From positions 18,392,524 through 18,456,523 of the forward strand of contig OX637343.1 of NCBI GenBank assembly GCA_951799405.1: DNA of 64,000 nucleotides, in the 5' to 3' direction. Each line of letters begins with the position of its first letter. The stretch's first letter is position 1. Of the stretch, positions 53,068-62,606 are shown in pieces. Source of the stretch: Agapetus fuscipes. Its lineage: Eukaryota > Arthropoda > Insecta > Trichoptera > Glossosomatidae. The position numbers and the translations under genes are program-made. The notes under the pieces were generated by a model. The model saw nothing but the letters and a program-made list of their open reading frames with translations, did not search any database and was not told the origin of the DNA.

Positions 53068-54578
53068 TAACTATATAAGTTTTAGTAAGATGTAGCTGGT
53101 GACCTAGAATATGTTTGTAAGGTTGGTGATGGATGACTTCGAGCTCTATTGAAGTAGATTTACTAGTGCGCAGGTATAATATGACTAGAGAAGTTTCTGG
53201 ACAAAGGAAAGTATCGAACCCAATCCTAGCGAAGATGACATGAGAACATGAGGGGGGCTAGGTTAGCAATATTCCGAATTAATTTCAAAATGTGTAGTTG
53301 AGATAACGCTGGCAGCATTCCTTTCCCACGAACACTCGGCGTTTAATGCGTATTCCACAAAAGGCGAAGACAAATAAGAACGAGATAATATCAGATGTAT
53401 CCAATGTTTTATTTTATTTTAATAATTCCCGGCCGCAGCGAGTTCCGAGTATTGCTCACCTGTAATTACCTATTATGCCGACGCGGTCCGAGAAATAATG
53501 ATACATAATGGCCTCTGCGGTCTGCCGGCAACAAAAAACCAATCTAGAAAAAGTCAGCCAACAAAAAACACGGCAGCCATTCCAAATTACATTACTTGCT
53601 GAAAGAATCCAATTTGGAACGCGAAAATACCCGCGCTAAATTTAAATTCAAATTTGCAAAATAACGCTCTTTTGTTTGTCACTTTCAAATTCAGACAAAG
53701 GTGATCGAAAAGTTTTATCAAACTCTAAACTCAAACAAAAAATAAAATCTTTTTGTTTCAAAATAGATACGATATATGAGCATACTTTTGGATTTTTTTT
53801 ACATTTTGAAGTCCGAGGCCCTGTTGCCAAACCTCTGCTAGCCCCGAGCCACCGGTCATTTCCGAGAAACCGAGCGAGCTCAATTATACATTACGGAGCG
53901 GCGCGTTCTCTTCGTGAAACAATCATGGAGACGTTCCCACGGCGAAGCGGCGCCAGCATCAGCATCAGCAGCAGTTATTAAAGATGCTTTCTCAATTCTG
54001 TGGATGAGTGTGGATCTAGTCATGAAGTCAAAAGTAACATGCACTAAACCCGCACCCACCGAAAGAAATTGATACAATATACGGTATGCAACAATTTGTA
54101 CACTAAAAACTTCTAATGGCAAATTATTCACGCACAGTTTACGTCACGTATTGTTATCGGTGGAAACTACACGATTGTTTTTTTGTTGTAATGTTGAAAT
54201 GAGTGCAGCTACTCGCCACTCTACTCGACAGCACAAGCACACTGGACGACTCGCTGCTTTCAAATAAAGCGGTTGAGATTTTTGAAATGTTTCGTGAGAT
54301 GTGGAAGGGTGGTGGGGGAGGTGTGGTGGGGGAGATGCAACCAATGGCAGCTCATTGTACGGGCGGGGAGAGGGGACGGCGTCATATGGACATGCCACAC
54401 AAACAAGAATAGCTCTACACACAAACATTTAAAAAAATATATTTAAAAAAAAAGTACAAATAAAGATGTTTCATTGCCGAATATTCTCCCGAATATATTT
54501 AATTGATTGGAATAAATTAATTAAACACTAGTCTAGTTGTCGGTGTTACAATGAATATATTTTCAGGGAATAGTTATT
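53068..54578. other. No supported gene; GC-richer patches
   Basis: GC-rich patches at 53830-53990 and 54290-54400 stand out, the latter with CCAAT and GGGCGGGG motifs, but no coding or transcription start can be shown. Open frames here lack family motifs. Confidence 0.4.
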
Positions 54579-54700
54579 TATGCCACTGCCTAGTAATGAT
54601 AGTCTTTGTAACACGAGTGCTATTTTGTGCCATGAGGCGCAGCCGAATGGCACAATAGACAGCAAGAGTGTTACAAAGACTAATTACGTGCAGTGGCATA
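54579..54700. repeat. Hairpin element, about 54-bp arms
   Basis: TATGCCACTGC ... ATTTTGTGCCAT pairs with ATGGCACAATAGAC ... GCAGTGGCATA; the shared block AGTCTTTGTAACAC appears on both arms. The loop is GAGGCGCAGCCGA. Foldback MITE remnant. Confidence 0.9.
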
Positions 54701-54831
54701 CAATACTTTTTCTACGACCATGAAATACATAACAAAATAGTAAATAATAGTTATTATAATGTACTCGTCCATTTGAAGTAAGTAATACCCCACCTTTGTC
54801 AAACCGTGTAATTAATCATTCCCCTCGATTA

Positions 54832-55055
54832 TCTAATCTAATCTGCAAAGATATATTACATTTGGGATTCATTTTAAATTTATGCCCACAAGCAGACACA
54901 TATAAGGTTGCGCTTATACATGCCGCATATTCAATTCCAAAACTCAAATAAACATAAGCCCTGCAACCACTGAAGCAGGGGTGTCATTGGCAAAGTGAAC
55001 CAAGTTTTAAAAGCATAGATGGTTAACCTCATACCGACCTATTAGCCAAGTAACT
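54832..55055 (-). repeat. FamA copy
   Basis: Tail ATCTAATCTAATCTGC, shortened core CCACTGAAGCAGGGGTG, head CCGACCTATTAGCC. Confidence 0.88.
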
Positions 55056-55807
55056 GTTTAAGTTTGTTTTTTTTGCGGTGCAAATATTTTGCATTATTTT
55101 CCTTTCAAGCCTTCTGTTTTCCTTCGAAAAAAGGAAAGCTATAATTTGGAGTATTTTGATAAATAACATTGATGAATTATTACACTTTTAACAATTTTTA
55201 TTTGACTCTACGCATAAAATATATTCATTTTCATTTGAACAAAGATTGAACATAGTGGGGAGGAACTATCAATAAATTGAAAATATTCATGTAATGGCTG
55301 ACGTTTAAACGTGGTTGCTATGGAAACGGCCAATGATAGTTTGTTATCGGTCGCTTAGAAGGATAGCCTCATACAAGATTGATACTCGAAATTAAAAAAA
55401 TGTTCCATTTCTGACAATGCGCATGCGCACATTTTCATTTCAACACCGTTACCAGTTGCGTAATGTAACATTACGCAACGGGTGTGGAAATGTATAGCAT
55501 TGTGATTGCGTTAGCCGTTTTGTAATTAGTAAATTACCAAATGGGAGTTGAAAAATAGTTTTATCTCTTGGGCGTCTTGATGGGTGGACCGCAACCTTGT
55601 ACGAGGCACCTAATTTATCATATTTTTTCGGTTATCTTTCCTAATATGTAGTTTTAAAGTTTGAACAAACAGCTGCTGAAAGACAGCCCTTATAATAAAA
55701 CATGCTAAATGATTATTACCTTAGGAAGACTTAAAAAAACTTTCGGAATTGTTGCTAACCCCGGTTTCAGAGTAGAGCAGGAAGCATTGCATGATCTATG
55801 CCGATGT
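55056..55807. other. No gene; RFX-like and NRF-1-like motifs, palindrome
   Basis: GTTGCTATGGAAAC (55314-55327) matches the RFX X-box. TGCGCATGCGCA (about 55418-55429) matches the NRF-1 consensus. TTGCGTAATGT and its complement form an 11-bp inverted repeat at 55456-55478. No gene is visible beside them. Confidence 0.4.
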
Positions 55808-55925
55808 GAGTTTTTTGTAGTAAGTACACATTCAGCATGTGTAATCGCGAACTTACATGTGTCTACTTGTGCAAATGTTAAATATTAACATATATTTTCA
55901 ACTTATATTATAGATTATTAATTAT
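55808..55925 (+). repeat. FamA 3' part
   Basis: TTTGTAGTAAGTACACATTC, CATGTGTAATCGCGAACTT and the tail CAACTTATATTATAGATTA. Confidence 0.8.
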
Positions 55926-55930
55926 TTAAT

Positions 55931-56002
55931 TGACCGTGTTACCATATTGATACCGTGTTGACCATATTGTTACCATATTGTTACCGTGTTGACCATATTA
56001 TT
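55931..56002. repeat. Short imperfect tandem repeat
   Basis: Three to four variants of CCGTGTTGACCATATTGTTA. Confidence 0.75.
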
Positions 56003-56407
56003 AAAGTAAATAAACCCTTATTTGTTCATGTTAAACTTATCTTTTACTACACAACCTTCCCAAAATACAAGTGAGCAATGCCAAGGAAAGAACCCCACGC
56101 CCTGAGAGTGATGCTGATGAGAGCTAGCCGGATGTAAGTATCCTGGAGATACCTTTCAATCTTAACATAACAACACAAGCTTCCTATTATTTTCTTTACT
56201 TTTTAGCAATACTCCTTCGTTTTTTCCATTTTCTTCTTGAGATCAACTTGACACGAGATGAGTTATTTGACATTACATTTCTTTGTTTATTGTAAACTCC
56301 CTTGAGTAGGTACATTCAAATTTTCCTTGATGGGGGAAGTAACAAGGCTGGCACCAGTAGGGTGACGTAATATTTCCCCGGCTTTATGTTTCAACTCCAC
56401 TAATTTA

Positions 56408-56562
56408 ATGAGATCGGAACATTTTTGAATTTGGAACCCTTTTCTCGGCGAGCAAACGTCAGTCTTGTATGAGACTGACAGTGACGTCCTTAGCAACCAA
56501 TACAAATATATTTGCATGCCTTTTTCCTAGCGCCCGGCCGGGTGACGACACAATATTGTCTG
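56408..56562 (+). repeat. RepC, fullest copy
   Basis: AATGAGATCGGAACATTTTT, TTTTCTCGGCGAGCAAACGT, CAGTCTTGTATGAGACTGAC, GTCCTTAGCAACC, CTAGCGCCCGGCCGGGTGAC. Defines the order of the family used in this annotation. No coding; probably a small MITE. Confidence 0.8.
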
Positions 56563-56643
56563 CCAAGTCAAGGGTGAACCTCATAAATTTTAACTACAAA
56601 AATAATGTAAATAAAAGGTTTACCATCCGCACTCACTGGCATA

Positions 56644-57238
56644 TTAAGGCGTGTTATAAAATGGTTATAAAGCTAAATCTTCCATTTTTGTTTCTTACAC
56701 TTTATGGTCTCAGCAAAATAGTTACAGTAATGAAAAAAATCAAGCATGTTTATTAATTTTTTATCTTAAGTATAAAGCTTGAGCAAAATATTATATAACT
56801 TACGAATTGCCACCACAAAAAAATATTTAAATAAACGCGTTTTCTTTTACATTTTTAGCTTTTTTTTCGTGTGTGCTGTGTTTTGGATTTTTTTTTTGCT
56901 TTTAATTACAGAACTATACATTGTTTAGGTTCCGTACAATGTTCCGTACTCAACATTTTTAACCTAAACAATGTATAGTTCTGTAATTAAAAAGCAAAAA
57001 CAATATTCCAAAATACAGCACACACGAAAAAGAAACTAAAAATGTAAAAAAACCCAGTTTTTTTTAAATATTTTTTTGTGGTAGCAATTCTTAAGTTATA
57101 TATTTTGTTCAAGCTTTATAATTAAGGTAAAAAATTAATAAACAATCTTGATTTTTTTCATTATTTTGCAACTATTTTGCTAAGACCATAAAGTGTAAGA
57201 AACAAAAACGGCAGATTTAGCTGTATAACACGCCTTAA
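56644..57238. mobile_element. Long foldback element, 595 bp, TTAA at both ends
   Basis: Arms of about 290 bases are inverted copies: TTAAGGCGTGTTATA at the left and TATAACACGCCTTAA at the right. They run through TGGTCTTAGCAAAATAG-type blocks to TACAGAACTATACATTGTTT near the centre (about 56942). The arms differ by scattered substitutions and short indels. Confidence 0.93.
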
Positions 57239-57939
57239 CTTGATTTATTATCTCATTGGTTTTGTTAGTGATTGAGATGTTGTGTACAGAGCATTACGTT
57301 TCCCAAACAGCGGCGCTTTGTCGTTTCTACTACTACTACCGCAGAGTAAGTTACTTACCTGTGACTATACCTACCTACGTGTACTAACATGAGTGCAACA
57401 GGTAACAAAATAATTATCGTGTTTTTGTCCGTGGCCTACCCCACGACAATGCCACCAACCTCGATACAATAAATTTATGCATTTTTCTGGAATAATTTTT
57501 GTTTTTTTTACGAGAAAAACCTGCACAGGTAGGCATGCAAGTACCTGTGACAGGAAATGACGGTATAATAGGCATTATTCATGAATTTGAAACTTTTTTA
57601 CTTTAATTTTAATGATATATTTTTAATCATGGGAAACAATGCCCTGCCTGTCTAAGTGTCTACTATTGTAGACCAGTTATAGTATACTGTCAGTGGCGTA
57701 GCGTGGGTGGGGCGGAGGGGGCGGCCCGCCCCGGGCGACAGCCCGCGGGGGCGCGGGTCGCCAGTGAAGCGGGTTGAGATCTGATCATATACTCTGTGAT
57801 CTGATCTATGATTCATTCATCACATGTGTCAGACACACTATAATGTTCCATTTTTATCTAAAATTTTGCACACCATTTTTTTTTAAATATTTATTTAAAA
57901 GAAAAACTGCGAAATCACTGACAGAGCTCTTTATAACGT

Positions 57940-58965
57940 TTGTTTGTTTACATACAAATCGTTGCATGCACAAACCACTCACTAAACTTGGCTGGGGTAC
58001 ACGCTGCTTCTGAATCAGTGGATTCCGTGACGTTTTTTGGAACTCTGGAGAAGCTGTTTGCCTTCTTTTCCGCATCAACTGTTCGATGGAACGCTTTGGT
58101 TGCCGTCACAGGTCAAGCCGTAAAACGAGTCACTCAAACGCGCTAGACATGTAGCGGTCAAGATGCTTAAAAATAAGTTTGAGGTAGTTCTTGAGGTACT
58201 GGAACAATTAACAGATTCATCTCAAACTTCCGAAACAAGATCGGGAGCCAGTCTTCTCCTGACAGCCATGCAGTCATTTAACTTCGTAACTTTTCTTGGC
58301 TTTTGGGCTGCAGTGCTACCTGAAGTAGATGACGCACAGATTTACCTGCAGCAACGAGGACTAAGTGTGGATAAGTGTGCTCAGAAACTCTGCGCTTTGA
58401 AAACCCTCTTAGTGGAAAGTAGAGACCGGTTCGTGCAAGAAGCAATTGACTTTGCTAAGACTCTGCGAAAAACTCAGAATCGAACTCAAAACGAGAAGAA
58501 TTCGCAGGAAAAAACGCATGCATGGCGATGAATCTTCTGAAGATGCAGCTTTGTCTCACGAACAGGAAATCCGTCGAGAGATGATCGCATCATTCGACAA
58601 GATCATTCAAGAAATGACGACTCGATTCGGATTTTTGACAAGTTCGGATTTTTGATGCCAGCGAAACTTTTGGACAGCAAGTTCGAGTGTGATCTTTCCC
58701 ATGTATTAGAAGACATCGACAAGGACGAGTTTCAGATGGAGTGGAAGCGTCTTCAGCAGTTTGTTGTTGTTGCCTGTTCTGAATCAGAGGAAGATATAAG
58801 TGGTAAAGGACCACTGGAGCTCCTCCAGTTCATTCAAAAACTGAATCTCGGAATTTCAGTTCCAAATATAGTCATCTTGATTCGTATATATATTTGACTT
58901 TGGCGATTAGTGTTGCAAGTTGTGAGAGAAGTTTTTCGAAGTTGAAGCTAATGCAATCAAAAACG
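57940..58965 (+). pseudogene. hAT transposase, ZMYM1-like, N-terminal truncated and frameshifted
   Basis: Coding can be followed from HSLNLAGVHAASESVDSVTF (57970) through FFGTLEKLFAFFSASTVRW to a premature stop after QAVKRVTQTR. It resumes with QLTDSSQTSETRSGASLLLT and FVTFLGFWAAVLPEVDDAQI (frame 58163-58531). After further shifts it reaches LAISVASCERSFSKLKLMQS, the conserved hAT dimerisation block. The order matches the zinc-finger MYM-type 1-like hAT transposases. The N-terminal zinc finger and first catalytic region are missing. The C-terminal end is displaced to 59466-59610 by the Penelope-like insertion. Confidence 0.88.
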
Positions 58966-59465
58966 TTTTGATTCACTCTGAAATAGGAGAACACGCGAGA
59001 GAAAAAGGACACAGTTTTAATATAGATAATTTAGAATTAATAAATAGCTGCCAAAAAGGGAGAAAGTTGGACATATTAGAAATATTAGAAATAAATAAAC
59101 ATAGAAATAAAAGTAATATGCTAAATATTCAACTTCCCGCCATTACGTCTCCTCTCCTAACAATATTAGCTCCGCCCCAAAACTCACCATCTCCCTCCCA
59201 CATACCTACCTTGCTACCCCCTCCCTTACCACCAATAGATCCCACACCCATGTCTTAATTTTTAAGTTTGATTTTAGTAATTGTTGTTACCCGATGATGG
59301 AAGGTATTCCGAAAACGTTTGTAACATACTCAAAAACAATAAAAGTGGAATAAAACAAAGTTTTTAATTTCTTTTATTTTTTAATGTTTTATTGAAAAAT
59401 AATCAATTTTTTAAAATGAATTTCCACAGTGTTTCACAAAAATCTTTTCAAAATTTAATAAAAAA
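58966..59465 (+). mobile_element. Penelope-like element 3' end, inserted in the hAT transposase
   Basis: A 96-residue frame reads HAREKGHSFNIDNLELINSC and KGRKLDILEILEINKHR, a pattern typical of the GIY-YIG endonuclease C-terminus of Penelope-like elements, then a stop at 59258. It is followed by a hammerhead-like motif at 59291-59317 enclosed by GTTAC/GTAAC, and an A-rich segment. Only the 3' end of the element is present. The Penelope call rests on recalled family resemblance. Confidence 0.7.
59291..59317 (+). other. Hammerhead-like motif downstream of the Penelope-like coding end
   Basis: CCGATGA, an extra T, GGAA/TTCC around GGTA, then GAAAACG, with flanking GTTAC (59286) and GTAAC (59321). 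Confidence 0.4.
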
Positions 59466-59610
59466 TTACCTCAGATCTACTATATGAGCTCCGCTAGACT
59501 ATCAAACTTGGCTATATTGTCGATTGAACAAGAATTGGCTGCTAATATTGATTTTGACAAAGTGATTTCTGACTTCGCTGCTCATAAGGCCCGTAGAATC
59601 CGCTTGTAAA
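59466..59610 (+). pseudogene. hAT transposase C-terminal end
   Basis: After the inserted Penelope-like piece, coding resumes at about 59480 with YLRST and, in another frame, SSARLSNLAILSIEQELAAN followed by IDFDKVISDFAAHKARRIRL and a stop. This is the expected end of the ZMYM1-like hAT transposase begun at 57940. Confidence 0.85.
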
Positions 59611-59746
59611 ACCGCTCATCCTATTTTAACTTCAATAAAAGGTACCTCATTGCATGTGAAATTTAATTTTAATTAAGAACCTATAGAATGGGGGCGGCAA
59701 AATGGGTCTCCCGCCCCAGGCGCCGAGATAGCACACTACGCCACTG

Positions 59747-60052
59747 TCTACTGTCTAGTGCTAATCACCTAGGACTAAGGACTACAAATCAGAATGTATG
59801 TGGTTCTATTTCCTGATGATATTGATGGTATTTCATTTTCAAATGCTAGAAACAGTAACCTTGCGCCATGTTAAGACCATTTACAAGTAAGCTTCTTTAG
59901 ATTTTTAGTGGACTGAGCTCAGAGCGGTGTGAGTAGTTGCCAAACATTAATAAAAAACTGGAAAATTAATTTCCAGTTCGGCCCACAGCTTGGTTGGTGA
60001 AATCCATGCAGATGCATTCCATGCCAAGGGCTAGGCTTCCATTCCCGCCAAC
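59747..60052. other. No gene; possible S1 head remnant
   Basis: GCAGATGCATTCCATGCCAA near 60005 resembles the S1 anticodon arm just before the inverted full S1. Confidence 0.4.
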
Positions 60053-60385
60053 GCAACGCAACTAAGCTACACATATAGTGTAACTTCTTGCCGCGTTATC
60101 CCCGAGGGGGTCGCATGTGGCGAGTTGAACCTATTTATTTTTACAGGTAAGGGGGCCGGCCTTACGCTAACCACTTCAGATGAAATGGGGGTTTCCCAGC
60201 TCCCGAGAGGGCTGGTACTCATTTCTTGTGAAGGCTGAGTAAACCTTGCCGGTATTTTTATTTTGGGGTTTGAAATAAACACCGAAACGGGAAATCATTT
60301 CTGACACCCTCGCCTCAGCGGGATTCGAACCCGAGCTCACGGCATGGAATGCAAGCACTCTACCAACTGAGCTATCGACCGGACT
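60053..60385 (-). mobile_element. S1 SINE, full length
   Basis: Complete minus-strand copy: 3' end CGCAACGCAACTAAGCTAC at 60053, head GGTCGATAGCTCAGTTGG at the right. Confidence 0.93.
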
Positions 60386-60391
60386 GTCAAA

Positions 60392-60650
60392 CGCCAAAGC
60401 TGTCACAAATGGTTTCCCGTTTCACTGTTTATTTAAAACCAAAAATAAAATACTGGCAAGGTTTACTCAGCCTTCATCAGAACTAAGAAACAGCTCCCTC
60501 GGGAGCTGATAAACCCTCACTTCAACTGAAGTGGTTGGCGCAAGGCCGTCCCTTCCCCTGTGGAAATACATAGGTGTCACTCACCACAGGAGACCCCTTC
60601 ACCTTCAGGGATAATGCAGCAGGAAGTTACAGTACATTTATAGGCATATA
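60392..60650 (+). mobile_element. S1 SINE, head-less, older
   Basis: From TCACAAATGGTTTCCCGTTTC through TTCAACTGAAGTGGTTGGCG to AGCAGGAAGTTACAGTAC. Lies head to head with the previous S1, giving an inverted pair. Confidence 0.88.
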
Positions 60651-60679
60651 TAAAGGCAACCATCACTGTAGGTACGGCT

Positions 60680-60812
60680 AAAACCCTGCTACAAAAGATC
60701 AGATCAGGATCTGCCAGTTCATCAACACCTTTGCTGCACTCCAACAAGTGTCATAGACCTCCAAATTACATGAAATCTGTTATCTCTCGCACAGGATTCC
60801 TTAAAAAAAAAC
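60680..60812 (+). repeat. RepE copy with A-rich tail
   Basis: CTGCTACAAAAGATCAG, CACTCCAACAAGTGTCATAG, TCGCACAGGATTCCTT and an A-run. Shares its 3' 80 bases with 34167-34270, where it is attached to S2. Confidence 0.7.
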
Positions 60813-60880
60813 TTAAATTTCTGAAATTTCTTGATGTCCAGTAAGGCTTTTTAAAACAAGATTATAAAGAGTAAAAAATA

Positions 60881-60886
60881 TTTATT
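60881..60886 (-). terminator. Polyadenylation signal of the RFC gene
   Basis: AATAAA on the minus strand about 75 bases after the stop codon. Confidence 0.7.
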
Positions 60887-60958
60887 AAAAATTACAGTGT
60901 ATACAGATCACGGTGCATGGTACATCCATTCCTCTATTGGTTAAGAGGCAGCCAATGT

Positions 60959-61169
60959 TTATGTGTGTGCTTTGTTGGCCAGGATGATGGTGCAGCCCAG
61001 ATCCATGAGCTGCATCATCTCGGAGCCCCCGTCTATGAGCCTGTAGGCGCACACGGCCATCTTCTCGCACACGGGGGCCTTCTGCCTGTTGCTGAGGCCG
61101 CTTGCCCTCACCACCTCCCCGCTGAGCTGCTCGAGCAGCTGGGACGCGGAGTAGGCCGACAGGATGAAT
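60959..61169 (-). CDS. Replication factor C subunit 4-like, last coding exon
   Basis: Encodes the C-terminal 69 residues, up to a TAA, of a clamp-loader small subunit. RFC opens the PCNA ring and loads it on primed DNA in the nucleus. The segments QLLEQLSGEVVRASGLS, NRQKAPVCEKMAVCAYRLID and GGSEMMQLMDLGCTIILA align by eye with the C-terminal collar domain of animal RFC4 (pattern QL...LSDKQK...EK-A--D--L-DGADE-LQ---L). That part forms the pentamer collar; the AAA+ ATPase motifs lie in upstream exons outside or beyond the visible intron. The exon starts one base into a codon after the acceptor AG at 61170-61171. The codons are GC-rich (CTC, CTG, GGC, GTG) against AT-rich flanks. AATAAA follows about 75 bases after the stop. 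No frame damage is seen. Another RFC small subunit is possible but fits less well. Confidence 0.75.
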
Positions 61170-61171
61170 CT
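61170..61171 (-). other. Splice acceptor of the RFC exon
   Basis: AG on the minus strand (ATCGGTAG|ATTCATCC), chosen because open conserved coding begins right after it. The upstream tract is only weakly pyrimidine-rich. Confidence 0.55.
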
Positions 61172-61954
61172 ACCGATGATAACACATTATAATATTAAAA
61201 TTACTATAATAAATATAATTATTCCCCACTTAAGGTTATACGAGAGCTTAAGAAGATTATTAATATCGGGACTAAAGAACCTCTTTAATAAGTTTTATGA
61301 AACTAAAATCGTAATTTTATGTCAAATAACTTTGACTGATCATGGCCAGATGTCGTTGCTGAAGTATATAACTTAATGTTCTTACTCAAGCATTACGTTT
61401 CATAAAAAAATAATGTAAATTATCTTGACACTCTTAGCGAGCGTTTTAGTTTTTATAAACTTGTGTTTAAACGCTATTGTTGAGTATTTACGACCGCATG
61501 GCTCATATAGTAAGTTATGCATCAAAAATTGCAAAAAGAAATGATTTTGACACAAGTATTATTCTATGTTAGAATTATTTAACTTTTTTTGCATTTTGAA
61601 TCGACACGAGGAACGTGTGCCCAGAGCATGTTTTGTCGTTTTAACAAAGGCATGCCAAAGTACTGTTTCGTCTATCTCACACAATATATTATGTGGATAT
61701 TTTTTTTCATATATCGCACGCTTCTAATTAAAGAACAATAAGTCCAAAAATAAGAATGATCGGAAATTACGTTTGATGTTTTGCATGTTTGACTTGTTGC
61801 ACTAATGTACAAAAAACCGGTAAAATGGCCTTTTTTTCTCAAAATATAAGAAATGAATCTAAAAGTAGATTTCAACCTTTAATTTTGTATAGCAATTACC
61901 ATCACTTGAATTTACTTAACTTTTAGTAATAAACTCAGATTAAAGTTCTTTACA
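61172..61954. other. Presumed RFC intron
   Basis: AT-rich, no further RFC exon recognised here or up to 64000. Nothing else supported. Confidence 0.5.
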
Positions 61955-62034
61955 GATCACCGAAGTTAAGCTACATTGGGTGCGGATGCTACTTGGATGG
62001 GTGCCCGCTAGGTACACCGCGTGTTGTTGGCATT
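61955..62034 (+). pseudogene. 5S rRNA 3' fragment joined to an S2 SINE
   Basis: GATCACCGAAGTTAAGCTAC, ACTTGGATGGGTG and CACCGCGTGTTGTTGGCATT match the second two-thirds of arthropod 5S rRNA in order. The internal A-box (GAAGTTAAGC) and C-box (GGATGGGTG) regions are recognisable. The first about 40 bases are missing. S2 begins six bases later. Either a retroposed 5S piece or a 5S-headed SINE. Confidence 0.85.
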
Positions 62035-62039
62035 TCTTG

Positions 62040-62310
62040 GACCGGTCCGTAGTCCAGTGGCAACACTTCGGACTCGTAAATGGAAGGTTGTGGATTCGGA
62101 TCCCGGCGGAGCACAAAAATATAACATTTATATTTCCAAATTTACTCTTCGCTGGGTTGAAAAATTCATAAGCATTTACCAAAGACCAATTTTACAACAA
62201 CTGGGTCTTGCTTGAGAATTGGCGCTTTCTACAGCGACGACCAAGCTCGCAGGGGGCTCTTGAGGTGTAATACACACAAAAACAACGCTTACCAAATAAA
62301 TCATCCTAAT
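62040..62310 (+). mobile_element. S2 SINE, full length with LINE tail
   Basis: tRNA-Gln-like head (GTCCGTAGTCCAGTGG; GGACTCGTAAATGG; GGATTCGGATCCC), body, GACGACCAAGCTCGCAGGG, then the LINE-derived tail GGCTCTTGAGGTGTAATAC and CACACAAAAACAACGCT, matching 42405-42479. Confidence 0.92.
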
Positions 62311-62606
62311 ATTATTTATTCTTGTTAATGTACCTATTCATATTCGTCCAAATTGAACGACTGTCACATTCCAGCTTTTCTTTTCACATTTTTATGGCGT
62401 TTCTACATCAAAATCGATTTTCCCAATTTCGGAGTTATTGCTCTTTACGATTAAGGGTGCGATGCGGATCTTTTGTATATGTACGTATTTTTTTTATATT
62501 TTCAAAGTGTAGGTCCTAGCGATAGCAAACCAGTGTATTAATAAAGTTTGGCCATAAAAATATTTTCATTTTATTTATCACTTTTTATCTTCTTTTATAT
62601 CTTATC
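62311..62606. other. No feature recognised
   Basis: AT-rich; no gene or repeat. Confidence 0.4.

Larger units (their letters stand above)
57691..59746 (+). mobile_element. hAT transposon (ZMYM1-like), 2.06 kb, decayed
   Basis: Ends CAGTGGCGTAGCGTG and (from the right) CAGTGGCGTAGTGTG. Flanks TATACTGT and TCTACTGT are a 7-of-8 target duplication. Subterminal GGGGCGGCCCGCCCC. It carries a truncated transposase and a Penelope-like insertion. Confidence 0.92.

Noticed and set aside
54144..54428. GC-rich patch with CCAAT and GGGCGGGG as a promoter
   Set aside because: No transcript start, downstream gene or conserved frame can be shown from sequence.
62040..62110. tRNA-Gln gene candidates in the S2 heads
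   Set aside because: Arms are mispaired, no proper acceptor stem closure, and each runs into a SINE body.
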